Origin: Staphylococcus sp. MI 10-1553
GTDB lineage: Bacteria; Bacillota; Bacilli; Staphylococcales; Staphylococcaceae
NCBI RefSeq assembly: GCF_010365305.1
Contig: NZ_CP048279.1
Span: forward strand, 2,108,001 to 2,172,000
Direction of reading: 5' to 3'
Length of the DNA: 64,000 bases
In this document: positions 1 to 8,889 of the stretch, in pieces
Position numbering within the stretch: position 1 is the stretch's first letter
Layout: every line of letters starts with the position of its first letter
The notes under the pieces: model-generated
The model's database searches: none
What the model saw: only the letters and a program-made list of their open reading frames with translations
Told to the model about the DNA's origin: nothing
Made by a program: the position numbers and the translations under genes

Positions 1-527
1 TTAGCACTAAAAAATATTTTTGAAAAACGCATTTTCTCTAATAACATGTTTGCCATTTCGCCTACAAATGACTCCGTTAACTTTCTTTGCGCACCGCCTA
101 TTAAGTATACAGAAAATTGTTCCGATCTTTTATGTTCAAGGATGTGAAAAACTGGTAAACAGTTTGTCACTACAGATAAGCGTGTATTGGAAATTTCTTT
201 TGCTAACATTTCAACTGTTGTACCAGGACCTAGAAAAATAACATTTCCATCTTCAATCAACTTTGCCGCTTTTTTAGCAATTTCTAACTTTTCTTCACTT
301 TTTCGGGTATGTTTTTCACGGTGAGACATCTCTTTATATTGAGAAGCTTTATTACTTCTGGCACCCCCATGTATTTTCGTCAATATCCCTTGTTCCTCTA
401 ATTCGATTAAATCCCGTCTTACAGTCATATCGGACACATTCAAGTCTTCCACAATATCCGTAATACGTATGGTCCCTTTTTCGTTTACGCGTCGTGCTAT
501 CTCATCTAGTCGTTCATATTTGTTCAA
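1..527 (-). CDS. lacR: Lactose operon repressor LacR, 5' part (runs off the left edge)
   Basis: DeoR/GlpR-family repressor. The N-terminal helix-turn-helix contains [19 protein letters not shown] followed by the KIHGGARS hinge, very close to staphylococcal LacR, which represses the lacABCDFEG operon and responds to tagatose-6-phosphate. After the DNA-binding domain comes the sugar-phosphate sensor start ([14 protein letters not shown]). I chose a TTG start at 527 because AAAGGTG lies 8 bases upstream and the protein then begins [10 protein letters not shown] as in the family; an in-frame GTG at 536 would sit inside the ribosome binding site. About 175 codons are present and the C-terminus is off-window, where the lac genes would be expected. 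Family call is firm; the specific LacR role rests on remembered similarity. Confidence 0.85.
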   Translation of the reverse strand, partial: MNKYERLDEIARRVNEKGTIRITDIVEDLNVSDMTVRRDLIELEEQGILTKIHGGARSNKASQYKEMSHREKHTRKSEEKLEIAKKAAKLIEDGNVIFLGPGTTVEMLAKEISNTRLSVVTNCLPVFHILEHKRSEQFSVYLIGGAQRKLTESFVGEMANMLLEKMRFSKIFFSA

Positions 528-832
528 ACATTTCACACCTTTAATATCTAACTATTTTATATTGATTATACGTCAATTTAACATATTCAAACTTGTATTA
601 TCATAACCATACTACAAAATGTTCAAAAAACAAACAAAAATAGTTTTTCAAACAAATTCAAACATAAATAAGTCGATAGTGTAGTAATACTTTCGTTAGT
701 CATCAATGGAGCGGATTCGACTTAAATTCACCTGTTAATCAGCGCTTTGTGATTGTCTAGAGTAAAACGTATCATTTTAACTTTATGAAACGCTGATGTA
801 TGATAAATCATAATAACTAAGGAGGGACAGCC
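528..832. promoter_or_regulatory. Divergent lacR / hydrolase promoter region
   Basis: No gene in these 305 bases. Towards lacR (minus strand) there is a perfect TATAAT at 565-570, with only weak -35 candidates (TTTGAA at 586-591, 15-base spacing). Between about 620 and 670 the minus strand repeats TTTGAA/TGTTTG-type elements several times; they could be operators, but this is inference. Towards the hydrolase (plus strand) TTGTGA (747-752) and TATCAT (770-775) are 17 bases apart. A 14-base perfect palindrome, TATGAT-AA-ATCATA, lies at 799-812 just before the ribosome binding site. Confidence 0.5.
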
Positions 833-1378
833 ATGACAAAACACGGTTTATTAGTCATTGATGTTCAAAATGATTATTTCAAAGGAGGTAAAATGGCGCT
901 CCATCAACCCGATAAAGCACTGAGAAATATTCAACAACTTGAACAGGATTTTAGCGCTAAACATTTGCCTATCATCTATATCCAGCACATCAATACGAAA
1001 CCCAACCCAACATTTTTTGAAGCAGACACAGAAGGCGTGGCATTGCACTCTGAATTAGCAGTTCAACCAGAAAGTATCATTATCGAAAAACATTTTCCGA
1101 ATAGCTTTTTTCAAACAGAACTTCAAGAAACGCTTCAACAACACGATATTGATACTTTAGTGATTTGTGGCATGATGACACATATGTGTGTAGATTCAAC
1201 GACAAGAGCCGCTTCAGAACTCGGTTACAACCCGATACTCATTCATGATGCTACAGCGACAAAAGCTTTATCGTTTAACGGTCATGATGTGGATGCGAAT
1301 GACGTGCAACACGCATTGATTGCATCCTTAACCAACTTTTCAACGGTCATGTCCACTGACGAATGGCTCGAATTATAG
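833..1378 (+). CDS. Isochorismatase-family cysteine hydrolase
   Basis: A 181-residue cytosolic hydrolase of the isochorismatase/nicotinamidase superfamily. The expected catalytic triad is visible: Asp10 in LLVIDVQNDY, Lys86 in IIIEKHFPNSFF, and the nucleophile Cys119 in the GMMTHMCVDSTTRAA motif, preceded by the non-prolyl cis-peptide region. Members hydrolyse amides or vinyl ethers (nicotinamide, isochorismate, ureidoacrylate); the substrate cannot be told from sequence. It has its own promoter (747-775), a good GGAGG site before ATG 833 and a strong terminator after it, so it is probably monocistronic. It faces away from lacR and no functional link to lactose use is evident. Confidence 0.85.
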   Translation: MTKHGLLVIDVQNDYFKGGKMALHQPDKALRNIQQLEQDFSAKHLPIIYIQHINTKPNPTFFEADTEGVALHSELAVQPESIIIEKHFPNSFFQTELQETLQQHDIDTLVICGMMTHMCVDSTTRAASELGYNPILIHDATATKALSFNGHDVDANDVQHALIASLTNFSTVMSTDEWLEL

Positions 1379-1414
1379 TGCATGAGATCCAATAAACCAT
1401 GGCACGCCACATAC

Positions 1415-1461
1415 AAAAAGTAGGAAAATAGCATTTCCATTCTGCCATTTTCCTACTTTTT
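1415..1461. terminator. Bidirectional terminator
   Basis: Stem AAAAAGTAGGAAAAT...GCA paired with TGC...ATTTTCCTACTTTTT, with A and T runs on both sides. It serves the hydrolase gene (plus) and the converging NERD gene (minus). Confidence 0.85.
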
Positions 1462-1486
1462 ATAATCGCTGTTATAAGTCATTATC

Positions 1487-2410
1487 CTATAGCATCATAT
1501 TTTCTTTTAACTTTGTTGCGACTGCGTTGATATCATCCGCATTCATATATTTCTTGCTGTTTTTAATTTTATCATCAAAGTACGCTACCAAATGTTCGAT
1601 TTGATTAACGGCCTTAATTGGATTATTTTCTTCTGAACCATCAAAGAAAATATAATGGTCTGCTTCCGCTTTATAATTAAAATAGACTAATCCATTCACA
1701 TAATACTTTTTATTGAAGTAATGATACACCTTATAAATAGACTGTCTGACTTGTTGATAAGGGTTCCCATAATCTAATACTTCAAATTTACCATCTTTAT
1801 CAGACTTAAGTACAAAAGTTTTATATGCTTTTTCAAACTTATCATTAAACAAGTATTTCTCTAAAAATCTATATGGTGTCCCTTGCAATGCTTCCTTATT
1901 GGTATTATAAAATATATCCCCTTTCCAAGTCTTTGTTTCAATCATAAATATCCCATAATCACAAACCACCACATGATCGATTTGCCTTACATTCTCGTCA
2001 CTGAAAAGGATATTGTCTATAATATGATATTGATTCACTATCCCCCTAGATTTATAAGATTCAAAAATATGAGACAAATCTCTTGATGCCATCACTTCAC
2101 CGATATTATTTGAAAAAATCTTATGCTTGTTAAGTGTCTCTTTTAATTGGATGTAATTTTTCTCTAACTGTTTAAAATCTGTTTCGATTTCACCTTTACT
2201 CAATTGATAACTTTCCAACGTTTGAATATGCGTGTCAACCTCAGTTTCTTTCTGCTCTAATTTCTTTTCATATTGTTGTTCGATTGCCATTCTTTTATGC
2301 ATCTCTTCTTTTACCATCGCATTTGTTCTTTTTAAGACAAATACTAAACCAAGAATCGTTATCATGAGTATGATTATGACGATTACCATACCACTCACCT
2401 CATCAGTCAA
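1487..2410 (-). CDS. Membrane-anchored NERD-domain protein
   Basis: A 307-residue protein with one N-terminal transmembrane helix (about 8-27), a long charged coiled coil (about 30-98) and a NERD (nuclease-related) domain (about 101-215). The NERD core is visible as QIDHVVVCDYGIFMIETKTWKG: Asp145 and the E158-x-K160 pair match the PD-(D/E)xK-like active site of the family. About 90 residues follow without a recognised domain. NERD proteins are presumed DNA-processing enzymes but are poorly characterised; function here is unknown. It stands alone, converging with the hydrolase gene. The topology would put the putative nuclease in the cytoplasm, tethered to the membrane. Confidence 0.8.
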   Translation of the reverse strand: MTDEVSGMVIVIIILMITILGLVFVLKRTNAMVKEEMHKRMAIEQQYEKKLEQKETEVDTHIQTLESYQLSKGEIETDFKQLEKNYIQLKETLNKHKIFSNNIGEVMASRDLSHIFESYKSRGIVNQYHIIDNILFSDENVRQIDHVVVCDYGIFMIETKTWKGDIFYNTNKEALQGTPYRFLEKYLFNDKFEKAYKTFVLKSDKDGKFEVLDYGNPYQQVRQSIYKVYHYFNKKYYVNGLVYFNYKAEADHYIFFDGSEENNPIKAVNQIEHLVAYFDDKIKNSKKYMNADDINAVATKLKENMML

Positions 2411-3328
2411 TTATTTTTCCCCGTGCGCATTCTCTATTTAATTGCACCCCATTTTTATATCCATACTGAACTACTTTTATTCAACATTTTTTAATCCATG
2501 TCATGCCATCATTGCATGAACGTACAGTGTCATTTTTATTTGATACAAAATATTTAAATATATACGTACATATCGTTTCGTTACTTATAAAGACAAATCC
2601 AATCTCAAATGAGTCATCTTTATTTATATGAATTATTTCATCACTTCAGTTCCCCCCATACACACTCACCTCCTGAATCACTTTATAGGTTTTTAATTTT
2701 ATTACCAGATTCCCCGTCACTTATATTAAATATTATATTCATTATATCGAATTTTCAGTCATATTTCTCTATCAATTTTTCCATGTCTTTTGTTTTTGAG
2801 AGCTTATTTTTTATATTGTATGCACGCTCATTCGGTGCGTTGGTTTACCCTGTAGCTCATTGAATTGTTTGAATTTCACTTCATTAAATCATTACAAAAT
2901 GGCTATCACTGATGCATACAATCCAACATACGATTAAGACCTTCATTTCATATATCTTTGAACATACTGCTATCGAATCCCTTGTATCGACTATCGCATA
3001 CCTTGATTAATTTTTTGATTACATAGCATGGGTTTAAATATCATTTAAGGCTAACTAAATAAACAGTTGACCCGTGGTTCGTTACATCATTGCGTATCAC
3101 ATATCATCAGAAGCGCGCTATACAAAAAATCCAATGAAGTATATTTGATGCATTGCGTTTTTTACAGATTTTGAAGAAATGCGTACTTTTCATACAGATG
3201 CCTTTCATGAAGAAACGGTCTAACAATGTTAAATGAAGTGGTTGTTCGATTGACTGTTTTAAAATGAATGAGAAAATTATCATTTCAAAATTGTCTTGAG
3301 GCGGAAAGAAAATCATTCTTTTTTTTGC
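2411..3328. other. Gene-poor, AT-rich interval
   Basis: About 0.9 kb with no convincing coding region. Short open frames exist (for example 2609-2863 plus and 3107-3343 minus), but they lack ribosome binding sites and their products are low-complexity Phe/Ser/Leu-rich or Cys/Phe-rich, typical of chance frames. No RNA gene, terminator or repeat shared with the rest of the window was recognised. It may be decayed sequence next to the inserted MerR/MFS pair. Confidence 0.5.
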
Positions 3329-3359
3329 TTGACCTTCACACAATGTTAAGGTTTATGCT
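3329..3359 (+). promoter_or_regulatory. MerR-type promoter with 19-base spacer and central dyad
   Basis: TTGACC (3329-3334) and TATGCT (3354-3359) are 19 bases apart, the overlong spacing typical of promoters that MerR-family activators remodel. Inside lies the dyad ACCTT (3332-3336), 11 bases, AAGGT (3348-3352). It precedes the merR-like gene by about 110 bases, so the regulator very likely controls its own operon including the efflux gene. Confidence 0.8.
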
Positions 3360-3468
3360 GATGTTATCAAAGCGAGGTTAATCAAAATAAGAAAATCGCT
3401 CTAGTCAATATAATAACGAGCGTGATGATAAGTAAACTACAAAAAGGAAAGATTGAGGAGGTTATCAA

Positions 3469-3870
3469 ATGAGAATTAGTGAACTTTCTAATAAGACCGG
3501 AGTCAGTATGCGTTCCCTTCGCTATTATGAGGAAAAGGGGTTAATCCAGCCAAAACGATTACATAATGGTTATCGCGATTATGATGAATCTATTTTAGAA
3601 CAAGTCAAAACGATTCGGCTATATTTTAATTTAGGCTTAAGCATAGCTGAAATACAAGAAGTTGTTAACTGTGATCCATTCGTATTTCCATATCAAACAT
3701 TTATTTGTGATGATGTGATGGCGCTTTATCAAAATAAATTAATAGAGGTAGAACAGCAATTAAAGACATTAACAGAGATACAATCACGCTTGAAAAGTAG
3801 AATTCAAAAAATAGAAGAATTAAGAGAAACAATGAATAGGAGTGAAGTAAATGACGAAAGCAAACCATAA
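3469..3870 (+). CDS. MerR-family transcriptional regulator
   Basis: A 133-residue regulator. Residues 1-70 form the winged helix MerR domain (ISELSNKTGVSMRSLRYYEE, then GLIQPKR and NGYRDYD). Residues about 85-125 form the dimerisation coiled coil (LIEVEQQLKTLTEIQSRLKS). The effector region is short, with Cys68 and Cys80, so it is not a TipA/BmrR type with a large drug-binding domain. Start: AGGAGG sits 7 bases before ATG 3469. Its stop overlaps the start of the MFS transporter gene by 20 bases, indicating translational coupling. Likely an autoregulated activator of the pump; the inducer is unknown. Confidence 0.88.
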   Translation: MRISELSNKTGVSMRSLRYYEEKGLIQPKRLHNGYRDYDESILEQVKTIRLYFNLGLSIAEIQEVVNCDPFVFPYQTFICDDVMALYQNKLIEVEQQLKTLTEIQSRLKSRIQKIEELRETMNRSEVNDESKP

Positions 3871-5029
3871 ATGGATTTTGATTGCATTATTTATAAGCGT
3901 TTTTACTATTGGGACATCAGAATATGTGATCATGGGAATTTTACCCGTTATTGCAATAGATTTAAGCATTACCATCCCCACCGCAGGACTCCTGGTTACT
4001 GGCTATGCCTTAGGTGTAGCTATCGGTAGTCCTTTAGTAACAGTATTGACCAGTCAATATTCTAGAAAAAAATTACTTGTCGGATTAATGCTCTTTTTTA
4101 CATTCAGTAATGTGATGGCCGCATTGTCCATTTCTTTTGGATTTTTAATCACTGCAAGAATTTTATCTTCTTTGATTCATGGCACATTCTTTGCAGTTGC
4201 CACAGTTATTGCTAGTCAAACAGCGGCTAAGGATAAACAAGGCTCTGCAATTGCTACTGTTGCAGCTGGATTAACCCTGGCCACCGTCTTAGGAGTTCCT
4301 TTAGGCACATTTATCGGTCATGCTTGGGGGTGGCAAATCACTTTTGGAATTGTGACAGCTCTTGGAATTTTAGCAAGTCTTTTATTGACTTTGCATATTC
4401 CTAGTAATATCCCGTTCCAATACCAGTCTTTAAAATCAGAATTAGGAACCTTTAAAAATCCGCAAGTTATTCTCGTATTGTTGGTTACTATATTTGGCTT
4501 TGGCGGTGTTTTTGCTTCCTATACTTATATCGCGTCACAACTCGAAATATTTGCTGGATTTTCAGCAGAAGCCATTACGATGGTTTTATTTATATTCGGA
4601 ATCGGATCATTCTTAGGAACAATCACAGCGGGAAAATTTGCTAATCGATCACTTATCCCAGCATTAATTATAACATTATTACTATTAACTATTGTTTTGA
4701 CATTATTTACTTGGACCGTTCATGATAAAATACTTGCTTCTGTTACTGTTTTTATATTTGGGTTCACCGCTTTTGCAACGGCACCGTTATTACAAACAAT
4801 CATTATTCAAACTGCCAAAGAAGCGCCAACTTTAGCAGCAACAGTCAATATTTCCGCATTTAATTTAGCTAATGCTGTTGGCGCATATTTAGGTGGTGCA
4901 ACAATACGCGCAGGTTTCGAAATGTCCTCGGTTAACTTAACAGGAGCGATCATAACGATGATAGGTTTGGGATTTTCCATTTTTTTATTGATACATGGAA
5001 GGAAATTAAAAAAACAACAAAATAAATAA
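3851..5029 (+). CDS. MFS drug:H+ antiporter-like efflux transporter (DHA1 type)
   Basis: A 392-residue protein with 12 predicted transmembrane helices of the sugar efflux/chloramphenicol-resistance branch of the major facilitator superfamily. It begins with TIGTSEYVIMGILP, typical of this branch. The loop 2-3 region reads SPLVTVLTSQYSRKK (a variant motif A) and helix 5 carries GVPLGTFIGHAWGW (motif C-like, the antiporter signature). Preceded and overlapped by the MerR regulator gene. Ends in a basic tail (GRKLKKQQNK). Substrate unknown: drugs, sugars or nucleosides are all transported by relatives. The gene pair interrupts otherwise core gene order and may have been acquired. Confidence 0.85.
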   Translation: MTKANHKWILIALFISVFTIGTSEYVIMGILPVIAIDLSITIPTAGLLVTGYALGVAIGSPLVTVLTSQYSRKKLLVGLMLFFTFSNVMAALSISFGFLITARILSSLIHGTFFAVATVIASQTAAKDKQGSAIATVAAGLTLATVLGVPLGTFIGHAWGWQITFGIVTALGILASLLLTLHIPSNIPFQYQSLKSELGTFKNPQVILVLLVTIFGFGGVFASYTYIASQLEIFAGFSAEAITMVLFIFGIGSFLGTITAGKFANRSLIPALIITLLLLTIVLTLFTWTVHDKILASVTVFIFGFTAFATAPLLQTIIIQTAKEAPTLAATVNISAFNLANAVGAYLGGATIRAGFEMSSVNLTGAIITMIGLGFSIFLLIHGRKLKKQQNK

Positions 5030-5293
5030 CAATATTTTCTGTCAGTCTTCGATATACACATCCAACAACCTTCATAGTTACTAATTTGTAATTATAAAGG
5101 TAGTGACCCATTGTTTACACGAGATTTTGATGCACCTCAACATCATGATAGGTTCTATTATTTTGAAAATGCGATGGCTTTATTGAAATTTTGTAATATA
5201 AATCTAGTCACTGAATTTCGACAAGACAAGATGTCAATCACACCGATTTAAATTTTCACTAAGTAGAGGAGGATTTAAAGGTAATATCTATAC
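5030..5293 (+). pseudogene. Interval with a start-less 48-codon coding remnant (5105-5251)
   Basis: Between the transporter and the rpsI terminator there is no intact gene. One open frame reads from GAC at 5105 to TAA at 5249-5251 (DPLFTRDFDAPQHHDRFYYF and on to ITPI), opens after a TAG upstream, and has no ATG or ribosome binding site at a plausible position. Its composition looks protein-like and it could be the tail of a lost gene that travelled with the MerR/MFS pair. I do not recognise the family. An AGAGGAGG at about 5264-5272 has no gene after it. Confidence 0.3.
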
Positions 5294-5330
5294 AAAAAAG
5301 CACCTCTCGCGTATTTTCGAGAAGTGCTTT
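5294..5330 (-). terminator. Terminator of the rplM-rpsI transcript
   Basis: On the minus strand, AAAGCACTTCTCG pairs with CGAGAGGTGCTTT, followed by a T run; it ends transcription just after rpsI. Confidence 0.85.
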
Positions 5331-5352
5331 AAATATTGATATAACAACAATA

Positions 5353-5751
5353 TTAACGTTTTGAGAATTGAGGTGAACGACGGGCTTTTTTAAGACCTGG
5401 TTTTTTACGTTCTTTCATACGTGGGTCACGTGTTAATAAACCAGCACGTTTTAATGAACCTCTGTATTCCGGATCAGCTTCTAATAATGCACGTGCGATA
5501 CCGTGACGGATTGCTTGTGCTTGACCAGTGAAGCCACCACCGTGAACGTTAACTAAAACGTCATAGTTACCTTTAGTTTCTGTTACATCGAATGGTTGGT
5601 TTAAGTCTAAGATTAATGATTCGAATGGTAAGTATTCACGTACATCACGATCATTTACTTTAATGTTACCTTCACCTGGTACTAAACGTACACGTGCTAC
5701 TGAGTTTTTACGACGGCCTGTGCCTCTATATTCAACTTGTGCCAATGTCAT
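5353..5751 (-). CDS. rpsI: 30S ribosomal protein S9
   Basis: A 132-residue S9 with the N-terminal [19 protein letters not shown] segment and the invariant C-terminal [12 protein letters not shown] tail, whose last Lys-Arg reaches the P site of the ribosome. Length and ends match the family. It is the last gene after rplM (13-base gap) and is followed by a terminator. Strong GGAGG before the ATG. Confidence 0.97.
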   Translation of the reverse strand: MTLAQVEYRGTGRRKNSVARVRLVPGEGNIKVNDRDVREYLPFESLILDLNQPFDVTETKGNYDVLVNVHGGGFTGQAQAIRHGIARALLEADPEYRGSLKRAGLLTRDPRMKERKKPGLKKARRSPQFSKR

Positions 5752-5764
5752 TTCCTCCTTCTAA

Positions 5765-6202
5765 TTAACCACGTAACTCGTAGTTTTCTGGTTGTTGTGC
5801 AGCGTGTGGATGTTCAGCGCCACCATAAACGAATAATTTTTTACCTTGTTTTTCACCTAAACGTGAACTTGGTAACATCCCTTTAATTGATGTTTCAAGT
5901 AAACGTTCTGGGTTTGTACGTTTTAACTCGCCAGCTGTGATTGATTTTAAGCCACCTGGGTGATTTGAGTGGCGGTAGTAAATTTTATCGTTTTCTTTGT
6001 TACCAGTCAATTCGATTTTTGATGCGTTGATGATGATCACGTAGTCACCTGTGTCAACGTGTGGTGTGTAAGTAACTTTATTTTTACCGCGTAAGATAGC
6101 TGCGACTTCTGATGATAAACGACCTAATGTTTGCCCTTCAGCATCGACAACGTACCATTTGCGCTCAATGTTTGATTCATTTGCCATAAATGTTTGACGC
6201 AT
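5765..6202 (-). CDS. rplM: 50S ribosomal protein L13
   Basis: A 145-residue L13, full length, with the family segments [16 protein letters not shown] near the start, the central [16 protein letters not shown], and the C-terminal [20 protein letters not shown]. The start [10 protein letters not shown] matches the staphylococcal form; AGGAGG lies upstream. First gene of the rplM-rpsI pair, with its own promoter and a long leader (6203-6372). L13 binds 23S rRNA early in 50S assembly. Confidence 0.97.
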   Translation of the reverse strand: MRQTFMANESNIERKWYVVDAEGQTLGRLSSEVAAILRGKNKVTYTPHVDTGDYVIIINASKIELTGNKENDKIYYRHSNHPGGLKSITAGELKRTNPERLLETSIKGMLPSSRLGEKQGKKLFVYGGAEHPHAAQQPENYELRG

Positions 6203-6372
6203 AATTGAGTCCTCCTAGTGAATAAATGTTTCTATAGTTTTTGGGTGATTGTACGAAACAATCCAGTGCGCTATTTATTCCGTTAGCTGTTGCTCTTTCC
6301 TGCTTATATATCTTGTAACACAATAAGTTTCCGGGGCTTATCGTGGGGTGATATAAAACAATACCGTTAACT
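6203..6372 (-). ncRNA. Probable L13 leader (structured 5' UTR of rplM)
   Basis: About 165 bases separate the promoter from rplM without an open frame. The transcript contains paired segments (for example GATTGTTTCGTACAATC and repeated GCGCA/TAGC parts). Firmicutes rplM genes carry a conserved L13 leader thought to mediate autoregulation; position and length fit, but I matched it by location and general look, not by a covariance search. Confidence 0.5.
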
Positions 6373-6401
6373 ATGATATAGGTTTTAGCGCATAAAGTCA
6401 A
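6373..6401 (-). promoter_or_regulatory. Promoter of rplM-rpsI
   Basis: Minus strand TTGACT (6396-6401) and TATCAT (6373-6378), 17-base spacer. It lies between truA and the L13 leader. Confidence 0.75.
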
Positions 6402-6410
6402 TGTGTTTCG

Positions 6411-7214
6411 TTAAATTTGTGTTGATTTTTTATAGTGAATTTGAATGTCATCTCCAAAGTCTGCTATTAACTGCTCTGGCGCTAAATAAATCTTCTCTAA
6501 ATACAGTCCTTCTGCGGGTGCTGTATGGGGGACAAGATTTCTATCTTGCTGCGCTAACAAGTTGGGAACGTCTTCAGCTGAACGTTTCTCTTTGCCCACT
6601 TCTAATAAATACGCCATAATGACACGCACCATATTGTACAAAAATCCTGATCCTGAAATCACGAAATCGATACCGTCCGCGGTCTGTTCAATGCGACTTT
6701 CATATATCGTGCGCTCTTTGCTTTCAACTTCTGTTTTTTGTGAACAGAACGTCGTAAAATCATGTGTACCGACGAAATATTGCGCCGCACGTTGCATTGC
6801 TTCAATGTCTAATGTTTTCGGCTCAAATGTTTTCAGTTGTGACCAAAACGGATTGCGATGTGTAGCTTGATAAATGCTGTAACGATAGCGCTTCCCTACA
6901 CAGTCATAGCGACAATGAAAGTTTTGATCAATAAAAGAAACTTCATGAACATAAATATCATCAGGCAATGCACTGTTCATCGCATGTTGCCAACGTTTGG
7001 GCATGATGTTTAAATGCGTATCAAAATGAAAATATTGCTCTTTTGCATGTACACCGCGGTCCGTTCGACTTGATGGATGAATCCGTACATGTTGTTGATG
7101 CATTCGCTTTAATATTTTTTCAAAGTAACCTTGAACTGTTCGTCCTTGATTTTGAATTTGAAATCCTAAAAATTGTGCACCGTTATAACTGATTTTAACG
7201 AGGACACGTTGCAT
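6411..7214 (-). CDS. truA: tRNA pseudouridine(38-40) synthase TruA
   Basis: A 267-residue enzyme that isomerises uridines 38-40 in the anticodon arm of several tRNAs. The catalytic Asp52 lies in [22 protein letters not shown] at the N-terminus and [20 protein letters not shown] in the second half are hallmark TruA segments. Follows ecfT by 15 bases, as commonly in Firmicutes, so probably cotranscribed with the ECF genes. Full length. Confidence 0.95.
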   Translation of the reverse strand: MQRVLVKISYNGAQFLGFQIQNQGRTVQGYFEKILKRMHQQHVRIHPSSRTDRGVHAKEQYFHFDTHLNIMPKRWQHAMNSALPDDIYVHEVSFIDQNFHCRYDCVGKRYRYSIYQATHRNPFWSQLKTFEPKTLDIEAMQRAAQYFVGTHDFTTFCSQKTEVESKERTIYESRIEQTADGIDFVISGSGFLYNMVRVIMAYLLEVGKEKRSAEDVPNLLAQQDRNLVPHTAPAEGLYLEKIYLAPEQLIADFGDDIQIHYKKSTQI

Positions 7215-7229
7215 AATATCGTCCTTTCT

Positions 7230-8033
7230 TTAAAAAGTATGGCCTAACCATATAGAGACCGCTGCAATTGGAACGAGGCTGATGATTAATAATGTGTCTT
7301 TCAGCTGCCATTTTAAAATCCGATAACTCGTACGTTCTGCATTTGCATCATACCCTCTCACTTCCATCGCAATGGCAAGTTCTTCTGCACGTTGAAATGC
7401 GGATATAAACAATGGAATGAGTAATGGAATGAATGCTCTAATTCTCGCCATCAATGAGCCTGAACTAATATCAGAGCCTCGTGACTTTTGAGACAGTATA
7501 ATTTTATCTAGCTCTTCCATCAATGTTGGAATAAAGCGTAGTGCAATCGACATCATCATACTTAACGCTGCTACAGGAATTTTAATATATTTCAATGGTT
7601 TAAACAGACGATCAAATGCATCAGTCAAATTCAATGGACTCGTTGTCAATGTCAAAATCGTTGAAACAATCATAATAAACCCAAGTCGTAGCACGATGAA
7701 TATCCCTTCTCTAATTCCGTTCGAATCAATGGTAATGAAGCCCCATTCAATCAAACGCGTGCCCCCTTTTGTAAGAAACAAGTGCATGATAAAGGTTAAA
7801 ATTAAAAAGAAGAACACTGGCAAGAGTCCTTTGATGAGAAACCAAAATGGAATACGCGCGAGTTTAGTGATTGTGAGTAGTATAAGTGCAAGCCACAAAT
7901 AACTTAATGGATGATAACTTAAAAAAATAATGATAATAAATAAAAATACAAAAATCAGTTTCGCGCGTGGATCGAGCCGATGTATGACAGTATCTAGAGG
8001 GAGAAAACGTCCAATAATTAACTTATCTTTCAT
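7230..8033 (-). CDS. ecfT: ECF transporter transmembrane subunit EcfT
   Basis: A 267-residue integral membrane subunit of the group II energy-coupling factor transporter, which couples the two ATPases to interchangeable S components such as BioY (encoded in this window). The start is placed at ATG 8033 (MKDKLIIGRFLP) because GGAGG lies 7 bases upstream. N-terminal SPxD-like region is HRLDPRAKL; the cytoplasmic coupling helix near the C-terminus ends in AMEVRGYDAN, the conserved ARG-type motif that contacts EcfA. Overlaps the end of ecfA2 by 11 bases. Confidence 0.93.
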   Translation of the reverse strand: MKDKLIIGRFLPLDTVIHRLDPRAKLIFVFLFIIIIFLSYHPLSYLWLALILLTITKLARIPFWFLIKGLLPVFFFLILTFIMHLFLTKGGTRLIEWGFITIDSNGIREGIFIVLRLGFIMIVSTILTLTTSPLNLTDAFDRLFKPLKYIKIPVAALSMMMSIALRFIPTLMEELDKIILSQKSRGSDISSGSLMARIRAFIPLLIPLFISAFQRAEELAIAMEVRGYDANAERTSYRILKWQLKDTLLIISLVPIAAVSIWLGHTF

Positions 8034-8889
8034 GACGTTGCCTCCATCCTTCATAAATCTCCACAAACGATGCTTCTGTTAATGCTAACTTGTCGAACTG
8101 GACACCTAATTTTGCTTCTACATCACGCTGTAAACGCACAATATCGGGTAGACACAAGTGCAATGCATTGACATCATCAGGACGTTGAAAAAAGTCATAA
8201 GGCGTCGTGGATTCAATTAAAGTTCCGCGCTGCATAATTTTAAGCTCATCTGCATATTGAGCGACATCATTCATATCATGCGTCACTAAAATTATCGTTT
8301 TGCCTTCTTCTAACTGCAACTTTTTAAATAACGTCATCACCTGTGCCTTACTTCGTGGATCTAACCCTGCTGTCGGTTCGTCTAAAATTAAAATGTCAGG
8401 ATCCATCGCTAATATGGCAGCGAGCGCGACTTTACGCATTTGTCCTCCCGAAAGTATAAATGGCGACTGCTGCATAATTTTCTCTGCATCAAAGCCCAAT
8501 TCACCGAGTAACATCATCGCTTTGTCACGTGCTTCGTCTAAGTTCAGTCCATAATTTCGAGGTCCGAATAGCACTTCCTTTTCCACAGTCTCTTCAAACA
8601 ACTGTGATTCCGGAAATTGAAAAACCATACCTATCCGCTGACGAATGGATTTCAGATGTTTATCTTTCGTTTTGCGATTGACGGTGACATCTAACACTTG
8701 CACCTTTCCACGCGTCGGTTTCAGCAAGCCATTGAAATGTTGAATCAACGTTGACTTGCCTGAACCTGTTTTCCCGATAATCGCATAATAACGTCCTGGC
8801 AAAAATTCTGTTGTGATTTGATTCAACGCTTGATATTCATACGGTGTTTTCTTTTGATACGTATACGAAACTTCTTCAAATTTAATCAT
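8023..8889 (-). CDS. ecfA2: ECF transporter ATPase EcfA2
   Basis: A 288-residue ABC ATPase with Walker A GKTGSGKST (39-47), Q-loop VFQFPESQLFEE, the signature LSGGQMRKVALA and Walker B ILILDEPTAGLDP followed by the HDM switch. The C-terminal extension (QFDKLALTEASFVEIYEGW) is usual for ECF ATPases. With EcfA1 it forms the heterodimer driving vitamin uptake. ATGA overlap with ecfA1. Confidence 0.93.
   Translation of the reverse strand: MIKFEEVSYTYQKKTPYEYQALNQITTEFLPGRYYAIIGKTGSGKSTLIQHFNGLLKPTRGKVQVLDVTVNRKTKDKHLKSIRQRIGMVFQFPESQLFEETVEKEVLFGPRNYGLNLDEARDKAMMLLGELGFDAEKIMQQSPFILSGGQMRKVALAAILAMDPDILILDEPTAGLDPRSKAQVMTLFKKLQLEEGKTIILVTHDMNDVAQYADELKIMQRGTLIESTTPYDFFQRPDDVNALHLCLPDIVRLQRDVEAKLGVQFDKLALTEASFVEIYEGWRQRHER

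Noticed and set aside
2609..2863. 84-codon open frame, plus strand
   Set aside because: No ribosome binding site, low-complexity Ser/Phe/Leu product, no recognised domain.
3107..3343. 78-codon open frame, minus strand
   Set aside because: Overlaps the MerR-type promoter, no ribosome binding site, Cys/Phe-rich product unlike a real protein.
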